Below are positions 1-13,300 of a DNA stretch of 64,000 nt, piece after piece. Source of the DNA: Typha latifolia (lineage: Eukaryota; Streptophyta; Magnoliopsida; Poales; Typhaceae); NCBI GenBank assembly GCA_019914945.1, contig CM034105.1, positions 13,764,001 to 13,828,000 of the forward strand, written 5' to 3'. Below the pieces are notes generated by a model, which was given only the letters and a program-made list of their open reading frames with translations, searched no databases and was not told the origin of the DNA. How positions within the stretch are numbered: the stretch's first letter is position 1; each line of letters opens with the position of its first letter. The translations under genes and the position numbers were made by a program.

Positions 1-1338
1 GTGCCCTCACTAATCTCCTGCCGAAGAAGGTTGAATTAGGGTTACGGCTAGTGTTTATAGTGATTTTAATTTCTATCAAGCACTAATAACTCATAACTAT
101 TTACTTGAAGTGATTTCACTAAAAAATTTCTACCACTGTAGGAGCCTTATATAAAAACTCGATAATATTTAGGGTCTTAAATGGAATAATGGCTGTGGGT
201 TGGGCTTGAGCTGTTACTCCGAGCCCACTGTATTTGGACAATTGGGTCATTATAGCAAAATGAACTATTTTGTAAGAAGTCAACACTACTTTGAAACGAC
301 CAAGTATAATGTTCTACTAGACTATACGACATAGATTTGCTGACTTGGTCCATTTAAGCTAGGTGACCTTTTTTTTTTCTCTCTTTTCCCATTTAATCTA
401 CTAGTGTTGGTGATCATGATTCATGGAATGAGTCAAGTCATTCCAATTAATATAGTGGACTTATTTTCTATATATATAATTTTCTCATCTTGTTCCTTTT
501 CTTTTGTGTTTTATTCTCTTTCTAAGGTGATAAAAGAAATGGAGAAAGATGAAGAAGATATGAAACTTTATTAGGTGATAATAGTTGAAACATTCAATTT
601 CTCTCTCCATTTGGTAACTTGATAGGATTAACTAATCTGACACCTCTCTCTCCCTGACTGCAACCTTTCACCTTCAGCAAAGATTGTCACATAAAAGAAG
701 AAATATTGGTAGGAGTGGTAGAAAAAGTTGAAATGTCTACAATATAATATAGAAGGTTAAATGATGCAATCAGAAGAAATATTTGGGCAGTGGAGTAAAC
801 TTTAACAGGTGTTACATTTTAGATAGTATTAAGAGTAAATTATATAATATTAGGTCATAGTACAAGCAGTGAAATATAATTAAAAGTAAACATTAACACC
901 AACGAGATCAAAATATTAACAAATAATTGAGACAGGACTCCCCATCACTTGGAAATCACAGATCTTTCACAAATTGCCCATATGAAGCTGAGCCTACCTT
1001 GATCGAGTAATTTCAAGCTAAATTTATGATCAAGCTTAAATTAAAATTATTTTAATTTGAGTCATTTTTTTAAATGAGCTAATTAATAAGCAATTCAAGT
1101 ATAATTTCATGCTTAATCAAGTTTAAAATAAACTCTAATTTAACTATAAAAATATAAACTAATAGAAAATCTCGGTATATTTTAAAAAAAATTCTAGGCT
1201 CATAATTTAAAACTAAACTTTACAATATAAGAATATATAACAATCAATTTAAGTAAATTTTAAAACATAACATAAATATAGTGTAGTATAAAAAATATTA
1301 CTCATATTATACATAATTATTTTTGAACCTATTTAAAA

Positions 1339-1768
1339 GATCAATCTCGAGCTCACTTATTTTCAAGCGGAGTTTGATCAAACCTTTTCGAGCTAAGTTT
1401 GAGCAGACTTTATTGTTTTGACAGCCCTAAATGATAGAGGTGGTAGAAAAAAGACTATTTTATTTGGTGGAAACTATGCCATCACCCCTCATAAAGCAAT
1501 ATTTTATTTTGCTTTCTTCTCTTTTAAAAAGTTATTGGTGCTTTATAAAGTAGATCAATCTTGAGCTCACTCATTTTCGAGCCGAGCTTGATCAAATTTT
1601 TTCAAGTTGAGCTCGAGTCGACTTTATTGTTTTGACAACCCTAAATGATAGCGGTGGTAGAAAAAAAGACCATTTTATTTGGTGGAAACTATGCCATCAC
1701 CTCTCAGAAAGCAATATTTTATTTTACTTTCTTCTCTTTCAAAAAGTTCTTGGTGCTTTATAAAGTAG
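1339..1768. repeat. 214-bp tandem duplication, possible hAT-type MITE remnant
   Basis: Two adjacent copies with a period of 214 bases: 1339-1552 and 1553-1768. Each starts with a GATCAATCT...GAGCTCACT block, passes through TTTTGACA(G/A)CCCTAAATGATAG, and ends at CTTTATAAAGTAGAT. Copies differ by scattered substitutions, so the duplication is not recent. The repeated GAGCTC/CGAGC runs and a TTTTGACAGCCCTA end resemble the termini of non-autonomous hAT elements common in plants. That assignment is inference; the matching opposite end (somewhere near 990) is degraded. Confidence 0.6.
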
Positions 1769-2847
1769 ATGCCTTTGTGATCACATGTGGTTACATCTCT
1801 CATACATACGCACGATTCATACTCTTACCTAACAACATCCACTTGGGGGCTATGGTTTCTCACACACACAATACTTTGTTCAAAAGGATAGAGAAGCTTC
1901 TTCTAGATCTCTACAACATTACTTTGCTTGGCTTGAGGATAATCTATTGTGGAAGTCAATGACCTACCTCTACAACATTCCTTTGCCTCAACTCAGAGGC
2001 TTGAAATAGAAATAACCAAACTGGGTCTTTGAGAAAAAGTATTCTAATATTTATTTCCTTTCATCAAATAAAGTTCCAAGAATGTTCTATCCATGGAATG
2101 CTACTTGGACCTATTCATATAAGTACTCTCTTTCTCTCTCTCGTGGCACAATTTAAATGACCCAAATCTTTAACCTGAAACCAAGAAGATAGAAGAAGGT
2201 AAACCTCCAAGATTGCCCTATAATATAATCATAAATGTAAGGCAAGTGATGATCCTTTGGGACATATGTGACCATTTGACTTCCATTATAAATTATAATC
2301 AAGACAAGCAATCAAGGAAAGGAATATGGACAGATGTGGCCATCCATCAGACCACATTATTTTACAAAGATGAGAACATGCACCCTAAGACTTGACCACA
2401 AAACCATTTGTCAAATAGCTAGGAGTACTATTATTATCATTCATATTATGTGGGGAAAAAGACACAAAATTATGGGCATTAACCAAATGGGATAACTTAT
2501 TACACTATATTTCGGAAATGTAACTAAAAAGAGGAGGATAGGTTGAATATAACAAGACTTATTTAATTCAAACATTATATAATAGATGGAGATAATGATA
2601 GTTATTAATTATGAACTTGGCACTCATAGGAACACCTAATTTTTTTGAAATTTTTTCATATATTCAATTAAATTGTGAAATCAAAATTCAAATATTCAAC
2701 CTTTTTATTTCAGGCCAAAGTTTTCCAACTATGGTGTTTGCTGTTGTCAGAGAACAGCTAATCATTGCAGATTTGGTCTCCGCCGCCTTATCTGGTCAAT
2801 CATTTAGTCCCGTTGACCGTATGACTGGGTTAATATATTTATATATA

Positions 2848-2849
<2 letters not shown>

Positions 2850-2880
<31 letters not shown>
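2850..2880. repeat. (CT)n microsatellite
   Basis: Uninterrupted CT dinucleotide repeat of about 15 units, directly after a TATA-rich stretch. No gene model is attached to it. Confidence 0.9.
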
Positions 2881-2881
<1 letters not shown>

Positions 2882-4559
2882 AGATATTTTCCCCCTCCCC
2901 CCATGATATTAAGGCTCCATTAATAAATGATTAGACCTACCACTTTCTTTTTCGAAAATAAAATAATATGGTGATAATATCCACAACTAGTATTATAATG
3001 ATATTAGTTTTTATTATTATAATAACTTTTAGATAGAAATGAGAATTTAATAGTATCCTAATTAAATCGAAGCTATTGAGATTTAAGCATTATAAACTCA
3101 TATATAGAAGGTAGTAGATAATTATTGAAGAATAGTTACAGGTCTAATCAAGTTACATAGAGGATATTATAAATGATTCAAAATGTTCCCTTTAAAATAA
3201 ATGACACCTATCTATATATATACATTCTTTGACAATGAGCTCTGCTCCTGTTGCGTTAATGACATTAGTTCTCCCTTCCTTTTCTCCTAGTAGATTTGGT
3301 AGTTGACAAGTCTATTAAGGGATAATGATGTTGGTCTGATAATTACCTCTAAGGTACTCCAGATCTTCTATATTTTCCTTCTGGAAATAATTTCGCATGT
3401 TGAGCATTGCAAAAATAAAAAAGAAAAGATATTTTTTGACAATAAGACCAAAATATTGGTGGTGATATGAAAAATATTGCTATATTTATTAATTATTATT
3501 ATTATTATTATCACATGAGTCTCTCCTTAATTCACCTCAGTTTGAGCTTAATTAAGTTGTATTATGAAAGTTTTTTTTTTAAATTATTTATGAGACTAGA
3601 TACATGATAGGCGTCGGACCTAGCGGAGTGGATCCTACGAAGGCATAGATGCGAGAATTTGGTTCAACCCTCAACTAATATGCATGAAAGTCGTACAATT
3701 CTATTTGCAGAAGATCTGCTCCATTTGCTGATGGGGGGTTGTTGATCAATGATTTGACTTATTCTTTCCATGCTATTTAAAAAAAGAAAAAAGAAAAAAA
3801 AAGACTTATTATTTCCCTGGGCTCTCGAGTGCATGCACTGAAATTTGACATTAGAAAAAGAAGAAGAAACAATAGTAATTTCAATTCAATCTACTAATTT
3901 TCCTTAACTTAATCTAGCAATAATGCAGTCATTATATTAGTCAAAACCTGGTAGATGTGCATTCTTGATGGAAAATTATTTTGATAAATAGTTTATAATA
4001 GTGCCATCTTCTCCTATCCACTTCTTAAAGTCAGTCTTTAATGGGCCCATGCCTTTCATGAACAGTAATGATCTCTCCTTTATGGTATGGTACAATCTTA
4101 TATATATTAATTAAGTAGAGTAAGAAAAATCTCTCGTTTTTTTCCCCCCTCTCATGCTTAGATAACAAGCATGAAAAAACGAACCTTGCCGTGCTCCTTT
4201 CCTTTCTGTGTTTGGTGGTGCTTGGTTTGCAAATGGTGTGCACCCACTTTAGGAGAAAAAGAAAAGATTTTGACAACAAATTCCCCAGCAAATCCATAAA
4301 GATCTTGATAAAAGGTTTATATGGGCACTGTATGCTTAATGGTTTGGGCTTTCGTTAATATATCAAATATAGTAAGAATGTGTTTTTTTTACTTTTTTTG
4401 GAGAATTATGTATAACATAAATGGGTCAGATCAGATGAGAAGAATGTGTGAAGTAAAAGATGGATACAAGGGTTAAAATAAGTGGTGCTAGATGTGTGCC
4501 AAAGTTTGGGGAAGTTAATTGGGTAGTCAAATGGTGGTATGGGCCCCATTTAACCGCTG

Positions 4560-4855
4560 GAGAAGAAGACCGAGCTTTCATTTCTTTGGCTAGTGTCAGC
4601 TCCGCGGGTTAGGTGCCACTCTCTCCTCTCCTCTCCCTTTTTTCGCTTCTTCATCGTCGCCTCCTCAACCCAACCCAACCCTCTCTCTCTCCTCTCTCCA
4701 TCGCTACCAGTGGGCTGCTAGGATCGAGCTTATTATACCTTTCATCTCTCTGTCTCTCTGTCTCTTGGTACATACTGGTTCCTTTGGAGAATCCTTTCTT
4801 CTCTTCACACTTCATCGAGAAAGAAGAGGAGTTTGCCCTGTTCGTGATTTGAGAG
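4560..4855 (+). other. non-coding 5' exon of the U-box gene (inferred)
   Basis: Pyrimidine-rich leader with CT runs at 4611-4627 and 4680-4698, ending in GAGAG before a GTGGGT donor at 4856. The next acceptor, TTTTTTGCAG at 5287, opens the exon that holds the start codon. The left boundary is a guess. A leader intron of this kind is common in plant PUB genes. Confidence 0.45.
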
Positions 4856-5318
4856 GTGGGTTTTAGTTCAAAATTGAATCTTTTGCTGGTTTTGTTGGTG
4901 CTCTATTGGTTATACTGCTCAAAATTCGATCTTTAGTTGGTTTTTATGAGCGCGGGATTAGTTTCCTATTTGGGTCTGGTAAATTTTGTTTTCCTCCTTA
5001 GAGTTTCCTCTTTCATTTTTTTTTTTTGACTGTTCTTCGGGTATGTGTATTTGGGGATTCTGGCTATGATTGTTTTAACTGTTGTAACTCGATGAAGGGC
5101 TGTTACATTTGACAGATGAAATTCTAACACTGGATGAATGGTACCTTTACGATTCTAAATCATGAGCGTTCTTGATTGCTTTGACTTACTAATTTTTTTT
5201 TTCATTTTCCCTTCAGTTATCGCTATGTTCAGATATTCAAGTTTCATTTATTAATGAATTATTAGTAATTTTTTTCCTTTTTTGCAGATCAAGATCACTG
5301 AGTTTTTCTTTTCGTGTG

Positions 5319-8300
5319 ATGGAGAGCGATGTTGCTGAAGTTAGGCATGCAGTGAAGAATTCTTCTTCTGTAAAGGTACATATGCTTGTCTTGATGTAGT
5401 CATGGATAACAAGCCATCATTGCTTTCAATTTTTTTTTCTTTCAATCAATGTTTTAGCCTCCTCTGTGAAGATTTTGCAGTAAGATTGTTATATTTGAGC
5501 TGATGGCGCATAGAGTTAGAAGTTTGTTGGTGATTTCTGATTTTAGTTCAAACTTTTCTTGAGATAACTAAAGAACATCAGCTATAAATTTACCTAAGGA
5601 GTATTATTATTTTATTCACTTGATTAACCGGTTCGTGTGATGAGCATTTTCGGTATCTGTTGGAGAATGACAAAACATAATTTGTAGAACATGCTGTTAT
5701 CAAAATTATTTGAACTCTTTATAATTCTTTACTGTTTTCTTTTTTCAGACACTTTGTAATTTTAGATTCTTTTGAGATTGTCTCTGAGTTTGTAAATGTG
5801 TATGTCCAGGACAATTCTTGTGATATATCATGGGAAAGGAAAAACATATAATATTTCAAGCTAGAAATGTGTCTGCGATACAATACATAGTTTTCTGGCT
5901 CACATATGTTTGCCTCTTTGGGTCTGCCACTTCATGTTATTTATTGCTTTTCTGAAGTTTTGTACTTTATGCAGTTAATTTTTTCTCCTAACCAGTGTCC
6001 ATTATTAGGTGCATGGCTCAATGTGTTTGGAGCTTAAAAAGATATTGGAGAGAATCACATCTATTCTTCCTGCAATAGAATCAGCACGACCGGGAAGCAA
6101 ATTAGGGATACAAGAGCTATGTTCTTTAAACAATTCAGTTGAGAAAGGCAGGCTACTCATTCAGTACTGTGCTGAAGGTAGCAAGCTCTACTTGGTAAGA
6201 AATTCCTCTGGATTCATGATCTTAGGAAGTTTTCTCAGAATAACTTTTGGACGTTCTTTTCCTCAAAGTGAATACACAGGGATACTGCATGCACTAATCC
6301 TTAAAAAAAGGCCTCCTGGGAAGGACAAGGTATAAGCAATGTTAAACTTACCTCCTTTCCTGGAGAGGTAGTTTCTTAGCTTGAAACCATGACCGCTTTG
6401 GTGCAAAGAGGCAAGACTGATTGCCTCACAAAGGGTGATGCCCTCTACTTGCGGAAGTGTTTGAATAAATGAATGATTGCTGTTATATGTTTTTAGACTT
6501 TCTCTTTCTTTAAGATCTTTCTGAAGATTGCTGTTGCCATCATCTCCTGAAAGCCTTTGGTCATCGGTTCTGTTTATTTTATGCACTCAAGTTGAATATC
6601 TTAGTTCGTCCTAATTTTTGGGTCATCTTTTACATTCACATTTCAGGCTGCTCTCTTAATGTTTCCTGCCTTGTTGGTATACAAATTTCAGGCAATTACT
6701 GGAGAAGCAATTTTACTAAGATGTGAAAGGATAAGAAGCTCATTGAATCAAAGCTTATATCAGATTCAAAATTTGGTTCCGCTGCAATTAGCTGCTCAGG
6801 TTAATCAATCTTTATATATGACAAACTTCTACAGTTCTGCATGGAATGTGATTATTTGTAATGGAGACAACTGGAGCTCTAAAATATGGTGCTTTTCTTT
6901 TCTATATCCAAGTAGAAAGAAGTCAAAGAACTTTCCACTTTTGACTTGAATTGGATATATCTTTACATTTGCCTGTCTCAAGTAAAAGATACTAAGGCCA
7001 CGTTGGCACATGATCACCCTGCTTACCTGATTAATATCGCTTCACCTTTGTGCCCTTAGGTCCTCTCCTTTTTCATCCTTCCAACCTAGTTTGGGATCTT
7101 CTATGTACATTTTTGTCCTGCTTTGTTGTGCCATCCTAATTAATCTTTGAACACACCAACTTCTTGTATGTTGTCCATTCATTAGTTCCCATTAACATTT
7201 TTATCATTGTTTATGGCCAACCTATGCTGGTATTTCATGTTTTCTTGAATGCTGCATATTGGCTTTTCTGGTTTCCATTACTTTTATCCATTTTGTCCTT
7301 CTCTTATTGTGTCTTTTTGTTTAGATTCTTTAGAAGGCTATGGACTTATTTTATGTGCTGCAAAGACATAATTAGCTTTTACCATATCCGAATGCTTCTT
7401 TGTAAGCTGTCTTATAGGGGTTGTATGTGACTTACAGGTTGCGGAAGCTATTGAATATCTTACAAATGCAAAATTTATTATTGATTCTACTGAAGAGGAA
7501 CCTGGAAAAGCTATTCGGGGACTGCTACGGCAAACCGACTCAACTGAAGAACTTGAATTTGAGACCTTTAGGATTGCAGCTTCAATGTTGGATCTGTTGT
7601 CTCCAAAAGCCATTTTAGTAGAAAGACGGTCGGTAAAAAAACTACTCGATAAGATACATGGTACTGATCCAAAAAAAGAAGGGATTCTGAACCTTCTTTT
7701 GTATCTCCTGCAAAAGTATGGAAAGGACATCAAACCTGATGTTGGTAATCACACAAAGAATCTGAATGCACATAGCAAATGTTCAACCCCAAATTTATGT
7801 TCTGCGACCAGCATCATAAAGCCTGAAAAAAATGATGAGCCTGCTGATAAAGGTGAGGAACAAATTGACCTATCCGGAGCTGTTGTACCTCCTGAGGAAT
7901 TCTGTTGCCCTATTTCATTGAGCCTAATGTACGATCCTGTGGTTATTGCTTCTGGGCAGACCTATGAAAGGGCATGCATAGAGAAATGGTTTTCTGAGGG
8001 ACATGACTCCTGCCCTAAGACAGAGAAAAAGTTGGCAAACTTTTCTCTGGTCCCAAATACTTGCATGAAGGATCTTATTTCAAATTGGAGCAGAGAGCAT
8101 GGTTTTGAAGTTTCCGAACCATGTGTGGAATCTTATTCTGGAGCCTTTCGTGTATGGGAACCTTCACATTTCCACTCCATATCAAGTCTAAAGAATGTTT
8201 CTGCACCTCTATTAGATGTGAAAGCTGGAGATTTTTTACTTCAGAGTGACCATAGCAATGTGTCTTTTATATCTTCTGATGCTAGTTACCTTTCAGATTC

Positions 8301-9993
8301 ATCCCATGTCAGAGGCATTGAGTATCCAAAGGATAACTTTTCCCATTTATTCCCGTGGAGTGTTGATTACCAGAAACATCAATCATTCTCTAACTTTGAC
8401 CATGATATGTTCCTGAGGTTCTTTTGTACCCTCTCTGAGCTTCCACCAGAGCTCCAAGGCGAAGCCATAGAAGATGTGAAAACTCTTCTTGAAGAGGATG
8501 ATGAGACTTGCTATGTTGTTTTTGCTAATGGTTTTGTAGAAGCATTGATAAACTTTTTGAAGAACTCTAGCAATTCATCCAATGTTCAAGAACAGAAAAC
8601 TGGCGCTCAATTATTTCTCGCTTTTCTTAATAAAAACAGGTAAACCCTTACAATTTTCTTTTCCTTCTCTTGTTTTACTTTTCAGATACTGATGCTCTGA
8701 GTAATTTGGAAAGGGAGCACATGATGTTCTATTGCCGTGATTGATTAGTTAAAGAAGCAAGAAATTGCGAAGGATTGTGCACTTTTGAGTGTTATATGGA
8801 TGTGTTAAAATACCATCTTCTTAAAAGCTTAAGCTATTAGAGAAGTTGGCTTTAATCTCTTATATTTTGACAATCCTCATGTCTGGGCTAGAGACATTTT
8901 GGTGGATTTTAACAATAGATAGATTTGATGAGATTCGAACTCAAGATTTTCTGCAATGATATTGTGTTAGCTCACCATGTTTTCAAATAGCATAAGTTGT
9001 TTGAGAAAGATGATTTTAATATGTCATATTCTAATTTATAACATGATGTATTGCTAATTATTTTCAAGATCACAAAGGTGTCAAAAGGCTGAGCTAGGAA
9101 CTGTTCTTTCCATTTCATACTGCTAACATTTTTTATTTGGTGTTAAATATTCTAACACTTTTCCTTCCATCTGCAATTTTCTGAAACTTCATTCTTGAAT
9201 ACTATGCAGAGTCGAAATTCTGTCTTTGCGTGAAGATGTGTTTCAGCTGTTGACATCTTTTCTGAATTCAGAGATTGCGATGGAAGCTTTGATGATACTT
9301 CAGAAACTGTCATGTTACTTGGATAGCAAACCTAAGATTGTGGCTTCCGGTGTTGCTCTTTCAATATTAAAATTTCTAGATTCTGAGGATGCAGAATTAC
9401 TCGAATTGGCTATGAAAATTCTTTGCGAACTTTCATCTCAGGATGATATGAGATCTCTTATTATTTCCTCTGGGTGCATAGCAAAGCTGGGTTCCATTTT
9501 AACTGATGAAAGACTGGTAGAGTGTTGCTTAAAGATTTTGCGGAATCTAAGCTGTGACGAAGAAGCTACTGTATTAATGGTTGAAACCAATGAGTGTCTT
9601 TCTTCAATTGTGGAACTGCTTGACACTGGTAGCCGTGATGAACAAGAACATGCTGTATCTATTCTTTACTCTGTCTGTTCCCATAGTTTTGATAATTGCT
9701 TACTTGTCTTGAAAGAAGGTGTCATTCCAGCTCTAGTTGACATATCAGTAAATGGAAATGACGAAGGAAGAGAGACCTCGAATAAGCTGCTCCGTCTTTT
9801 GAGGGATTTGAGAAATAGTGAATGCTTCAATGACTCGTGTTCCCAATCTGAACCCATTTCTGAACTTGCAGTGGATTCTCGAAATCACACTGTAAATGAA
9901 CAGCCAATTTCAAAATCTTCTGGCTTCTTCTCAAGAAAAAGGAGGTTCTTCTCAAAACATAGGATCATTGGCTCTTTTCTGAGCAGTCGGTGA
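5319..9993 (+). CDS. U-box and ARM-repeat E3 ubiquitin ligase (PUB45/PUB6-like)
   Basis: Predicted 778-aa plant U-box E3 ligase, which would transfer ubiquitin from an E2 to target proteins. Exons: 5319-5375, 6009-6194, 6692-6799, 7438-8639, 9210-9993. All junctions are GT-AG, and only the last intron splits a codon. Residues 1-265 form the helical U-box N-terminal domain (start MESDVAEVRH). The U-box spans about 268-342, beginning PPEEFCCPISLSLMYDPVV and continuing through GQTYERACIEKW and the Pro of CPKT. A variable linker follows. About residues 425-700 are leucine-rich helical repeats of ARM type (for example LLTSFLNSEIAMEALMILQK). The basic C-terminus ends SFLSSR. Length and layout fit the Arabidopsis PUB6/7/45 group. 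The start is the first ATG of the exon after a leader intron. Substrate is unknown. The last intron (570 bp) carries an inverted-repeat element. Confidence 0.93.
8811..9035. repeat. inverted-repeat element inside the last intron of the U-box gene
   Basis: The left arm (CATCTTCTTAAAAGCTTAAG..., about 8813-8860) is roughly the reverse complement of the right arm (about 8970-9035, ...AGCATAAGTTGTTTGAGAAAGATG). Between them lies AGATTCGAACTCAAGA. A diverged relative with CTCTAATAGCTTAAGTTTTTAGAG lies at about 13050-13260. Arms are imperfect, so this is an old MITE-like insertion at best. Confidence 0.4.
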
Positions 9994-10077
9994 GATCTCT
10001 GGTTGCAGATTTCGTGTACATATTTCCTAGCCTGACCAGGTAGTACACTCGTTAGGAAAAAGGTGAAGATATGCTTA

Positions 10078-10300
10078 GCTCATGATTTATTTTGATGGAA
10101 TACTTGGTGAGATGTTTTACTCATCCACATGTATTTCCATTTGTTTGATATTTGATGTAGTTATTTTGTTTAGTTTGTGACCAATATGAGTGTATAAATA
10201 TATATATATATATATATTTTTTTTTTTCAGCTAATGATTTCTTTTCATGGAATACTTGGTGTGATGTTTTGTTCATCCACACGTATTTCCATTTGTTCGA
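10078..10300. repeat. duplicated 3' flank of the U-box gene, with TA/T tract
   Basis: A segment of about 72 bases occurs at 10078-10150 and again at 10230-10300, with a period of 152. Both copies contain ATGGAATACTTGGTG and TTTCCATTTGTT. They are separated by an alternating TA run (about 10196-10216) followed by a T run. It lies just past the stop codon at 9993, probably within the 3' UTR or immediately after it. Confidence 0.75.
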
Positions 10301-13300
10301 AAAAATAAATCATGTAATAGTTTGTTTATTTATTTATTTCTGAATCAGAGTGCATAGCAGCATAGGTACGGCAATGCGTTTCTATTCGATGACATCTATT
10401 TCATTGAGAGAAATTTGGAACTTGTGCTTTGCTTAGTATTATACAGAACACCTGTTTCAGATACTACATAATATGGACATGGGATCCTACAACCAAATGG
10501 TTCTTCCAATGAAATCAACATCTTTGCTTCAGGGAACCTCAGAAGACATTATTTTTTGAACAGATTATTAACATCACTTTTCGGCCTAGATTTTTGTTAG
10601 AAAATGATCAAATGCATTTTTACATTCAATTTTTTTTTTCTCCCTTTGAGGCTTTATATTGGTCTAAATTTTAACAACAGATATCCCTGCTGCTGTACTA
10701 AAGAATGATCAAACATACTTTGTATTCAAATATCTCAATGGTTCAAATTACTGATGTCAGTCATTTTAGGTTGCAGTTCACTCCAAGATGTCAATAGTGG
10801 AGAGTACCTCTTGGTCTTTATCCATAAACTATGCAGGCCTATTATGATAGCTGTCCTTTATGGATAAGTTGGTATGTCAACTGAATTCAATTTGTATCAC
10901 TTCTCACTCCTATTTCTAGTACTGAGACTGGTAGTAATATTTGTTTGTGGGGGAGTATCTAAGCTCTTAGTCACAATCAAAGCACAGATAGCAGTAGCAG
11001 AATGCAGATTGAAAGTTGCTAAAGCCAAAACCAGCTGGAAAGCCAGCCCACAAAACCCCATTTCAGCATCAACTTTTGCATCTCAGCCATCTTTACAGTT
11101 GTAGAAAGCTCTAGTGAAGGGCCCAGAGGCATCCCATCCATAAGGATAATTGATGGAGAAGAACGGGAATTTGGAACCCAGCAAACTAGATAAGAGACAT
11201 AAAGATAGCTTTCACATAATTATTCTTGCGGGATGATAGGGTGTAGCTATCAATTGTGATAAACAGCTCATTTCTAGGTGAAAGTATTGAGTATATGGAA
11301 GATGGAATTATTTCAGTCTGATGTACAAGTCTACAAGACAGAAGCATGGCATTCATAATAATTTTATATTTCATTAGTTTTCTAGTTAAGGTTTGCTTAA
11401 ATCTTTTTGCACAAGATATGCTTCTTGTTGTTTTAATTTTTCTTGTACAGTGACCCAGTGGCCAATTGGTGATATTAAAAAGGCATAGAATTGGAACTTG
11501 AGATGGCAAAGTTATGACCCTCAGCTATCATTTCACAGGTTGGTAGGTGAGCAACTCTTGCTGAAGCTGGTACTAGTTGAGAATGGTGGCCAAGGGGACA
11601 AGGCCCAGGTGGGGGATGATCAACCTGAGTGCAGTTGGTTGAGTGGGTGTGTTGCAGAGTGGCCTCCATGGCAATAGGAAATAGGGACAAACTCACATGC
11701 CAAGATGGGTTGCTAACACCCTTCCCAACAATCTCCAACCTCTGCCCTTCTGCATTGCTTCTCTTCACTGCTATCAGAGAAACAAATTTATTAATCATTC
11801 TTCCATGTAAGAGAGAAATGCTTCTATCTTGCAAAAGAAATCCAAAGAAGAAAGTCTAATCCAACTCCAAACTTTTCATCTGTTGCTCTACATTTCAGTG
11901 CCTTGTCATCCAACATGATAAGTTTGTTCTTTATCTACTACTTTCCAAACTCCATTGATCTGTACCTGCACCTCTGTGAGAGGGATAAGAGAGAAGGTGA
12001 TCCACCAAATGGTAGAGTCATGTGGTATGTTTGATATTAGTGGGTCTTCTGTTACATTAAAAAAGAAAGTTAAAAACAGTGGTTTTCAGCACTCTATTCT
12101 ATATAGCAGCAGGGATCCTCTTTGCCCACCTCCTTTGCAGCAAAGACAAGTAAGGATAAAGGGAGCCCAGACAAAAGCCATAACTGTAGCACTACCAAGA
12201 GTGGATTAATAGGTTGATATGTTTAGAATAAAAATCAAACCAGGAGTTGTGAAGATGATTGAAAGCAGCTTTACAAATTGCAACAGTCATTATGGTGGGG
12301 GCCTCCTGAATTCTTTACATTGTGAATTCACTGTCCCATTACCAAGTTATTATATATTATGGTTTTAGAACTAGATTATATATAAATATTTTTTTAAAAA
12401 AAAGTTTGAATCTCGTCAATACACCAGTAATCTAGAAGGCATGTTTTCCACTAATGTGGTACCATTTGAGAGGATCTAAACTAATGCAAGATTTTGGTAA
12501 GAACCAAAGATTCAAGGATATTATATCAATTATATTGTCATCATTAGCATCTACCACTACCATTTATGTTCTAACTTGCATCCTATTGTTCATACAAGTC
12601 CAAAAATGTTAAAAGAGTAATTGGGTAAGGAAAAGCTAATCAACAAAGTCTCCATTCTTTTCAGAGTAGATCAACCTTATCATCTTGACTAGGTCAACTG
12701 TCTGTCTGATTTACACCAATGAGCAGATTCCCTGCAGCACTAACTATACAAAAATTTTCAGAGATATTACAGGTAGAACTATTGCCCATTTATTAGTACC
12801 TATAATTTATTTTTGTGCCACATTTACCTCCTCAATTATGTAAAAGTTATTTTTGACAGATAAAGTCTGTAAATTAATAATCCATTAAACTTAATACACT
12901 AAAAGAAGTGGGGGATAAAAAGATGACCTTTGAATAAACTTTTCATTTGGATGAAACATAGACAGAACGATAAAGAAATCTAGTATCAAGACATAAGCAG
13001 TCAAACAAAGAATGGGAAAAAATTATTAAAATATAAAAGATAAAAATCATCGTTCTCTAATAGCTTAAGTTTTTAGAGTAGTTGGTGAGTTCACATGTCA
13101 TATTTTTAAATAATGTTATGTCCATCTTTATCTAAAAATATAAAACTTTACCCATTCAAGTTAAATCTACTTCTTGGATCAATTAAAATATTTCAGCCCA
13201 AAAGTGAGGGTGAGTGTTATTAGAATAGTTGGTGAGTTTATAGAAGTATGGCAATGAACCTAAAAATAAATCTTCCTCTTAGAAGCTATAAGGCGTTGTT

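Larger units (their letters stand above)
1..4560. other. gene-free AT-rich region with repeats
   Basis: I see no supportable gene here. The open frames are short, lack codon-like composition, and overlap low-complexity DNA. The stretch holds a 214-bp tandem duplication near 1339-1768, a TC microsatellite at 2850-2880, an ATT run near 3494, and many A/T homopolymers. The last few hundred bases before 4560 presumably carry the promoter of the U-box gene, but I cannot point to a definite TATA box. Confidence 0.6.

Noticed and set aside
8920..8960. ATTCGAACTC, reminiscent of a tRNA T-loop
   Set aside because: No cloverleaf could be drawn around it. It lies inside the inverted-repeat element.
10874..11104. 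76-codon plus-strand frame with a hydrophobic start
   Set aside because: Looks like a signal peptide at first, but the rest has no motif and there is no promoter or splice support.
11475..11859. Open frames on both strands (119 and 76 codons)
   Set aside because: They overlap each other, show no motif, and have no convincing neighbouring exons.
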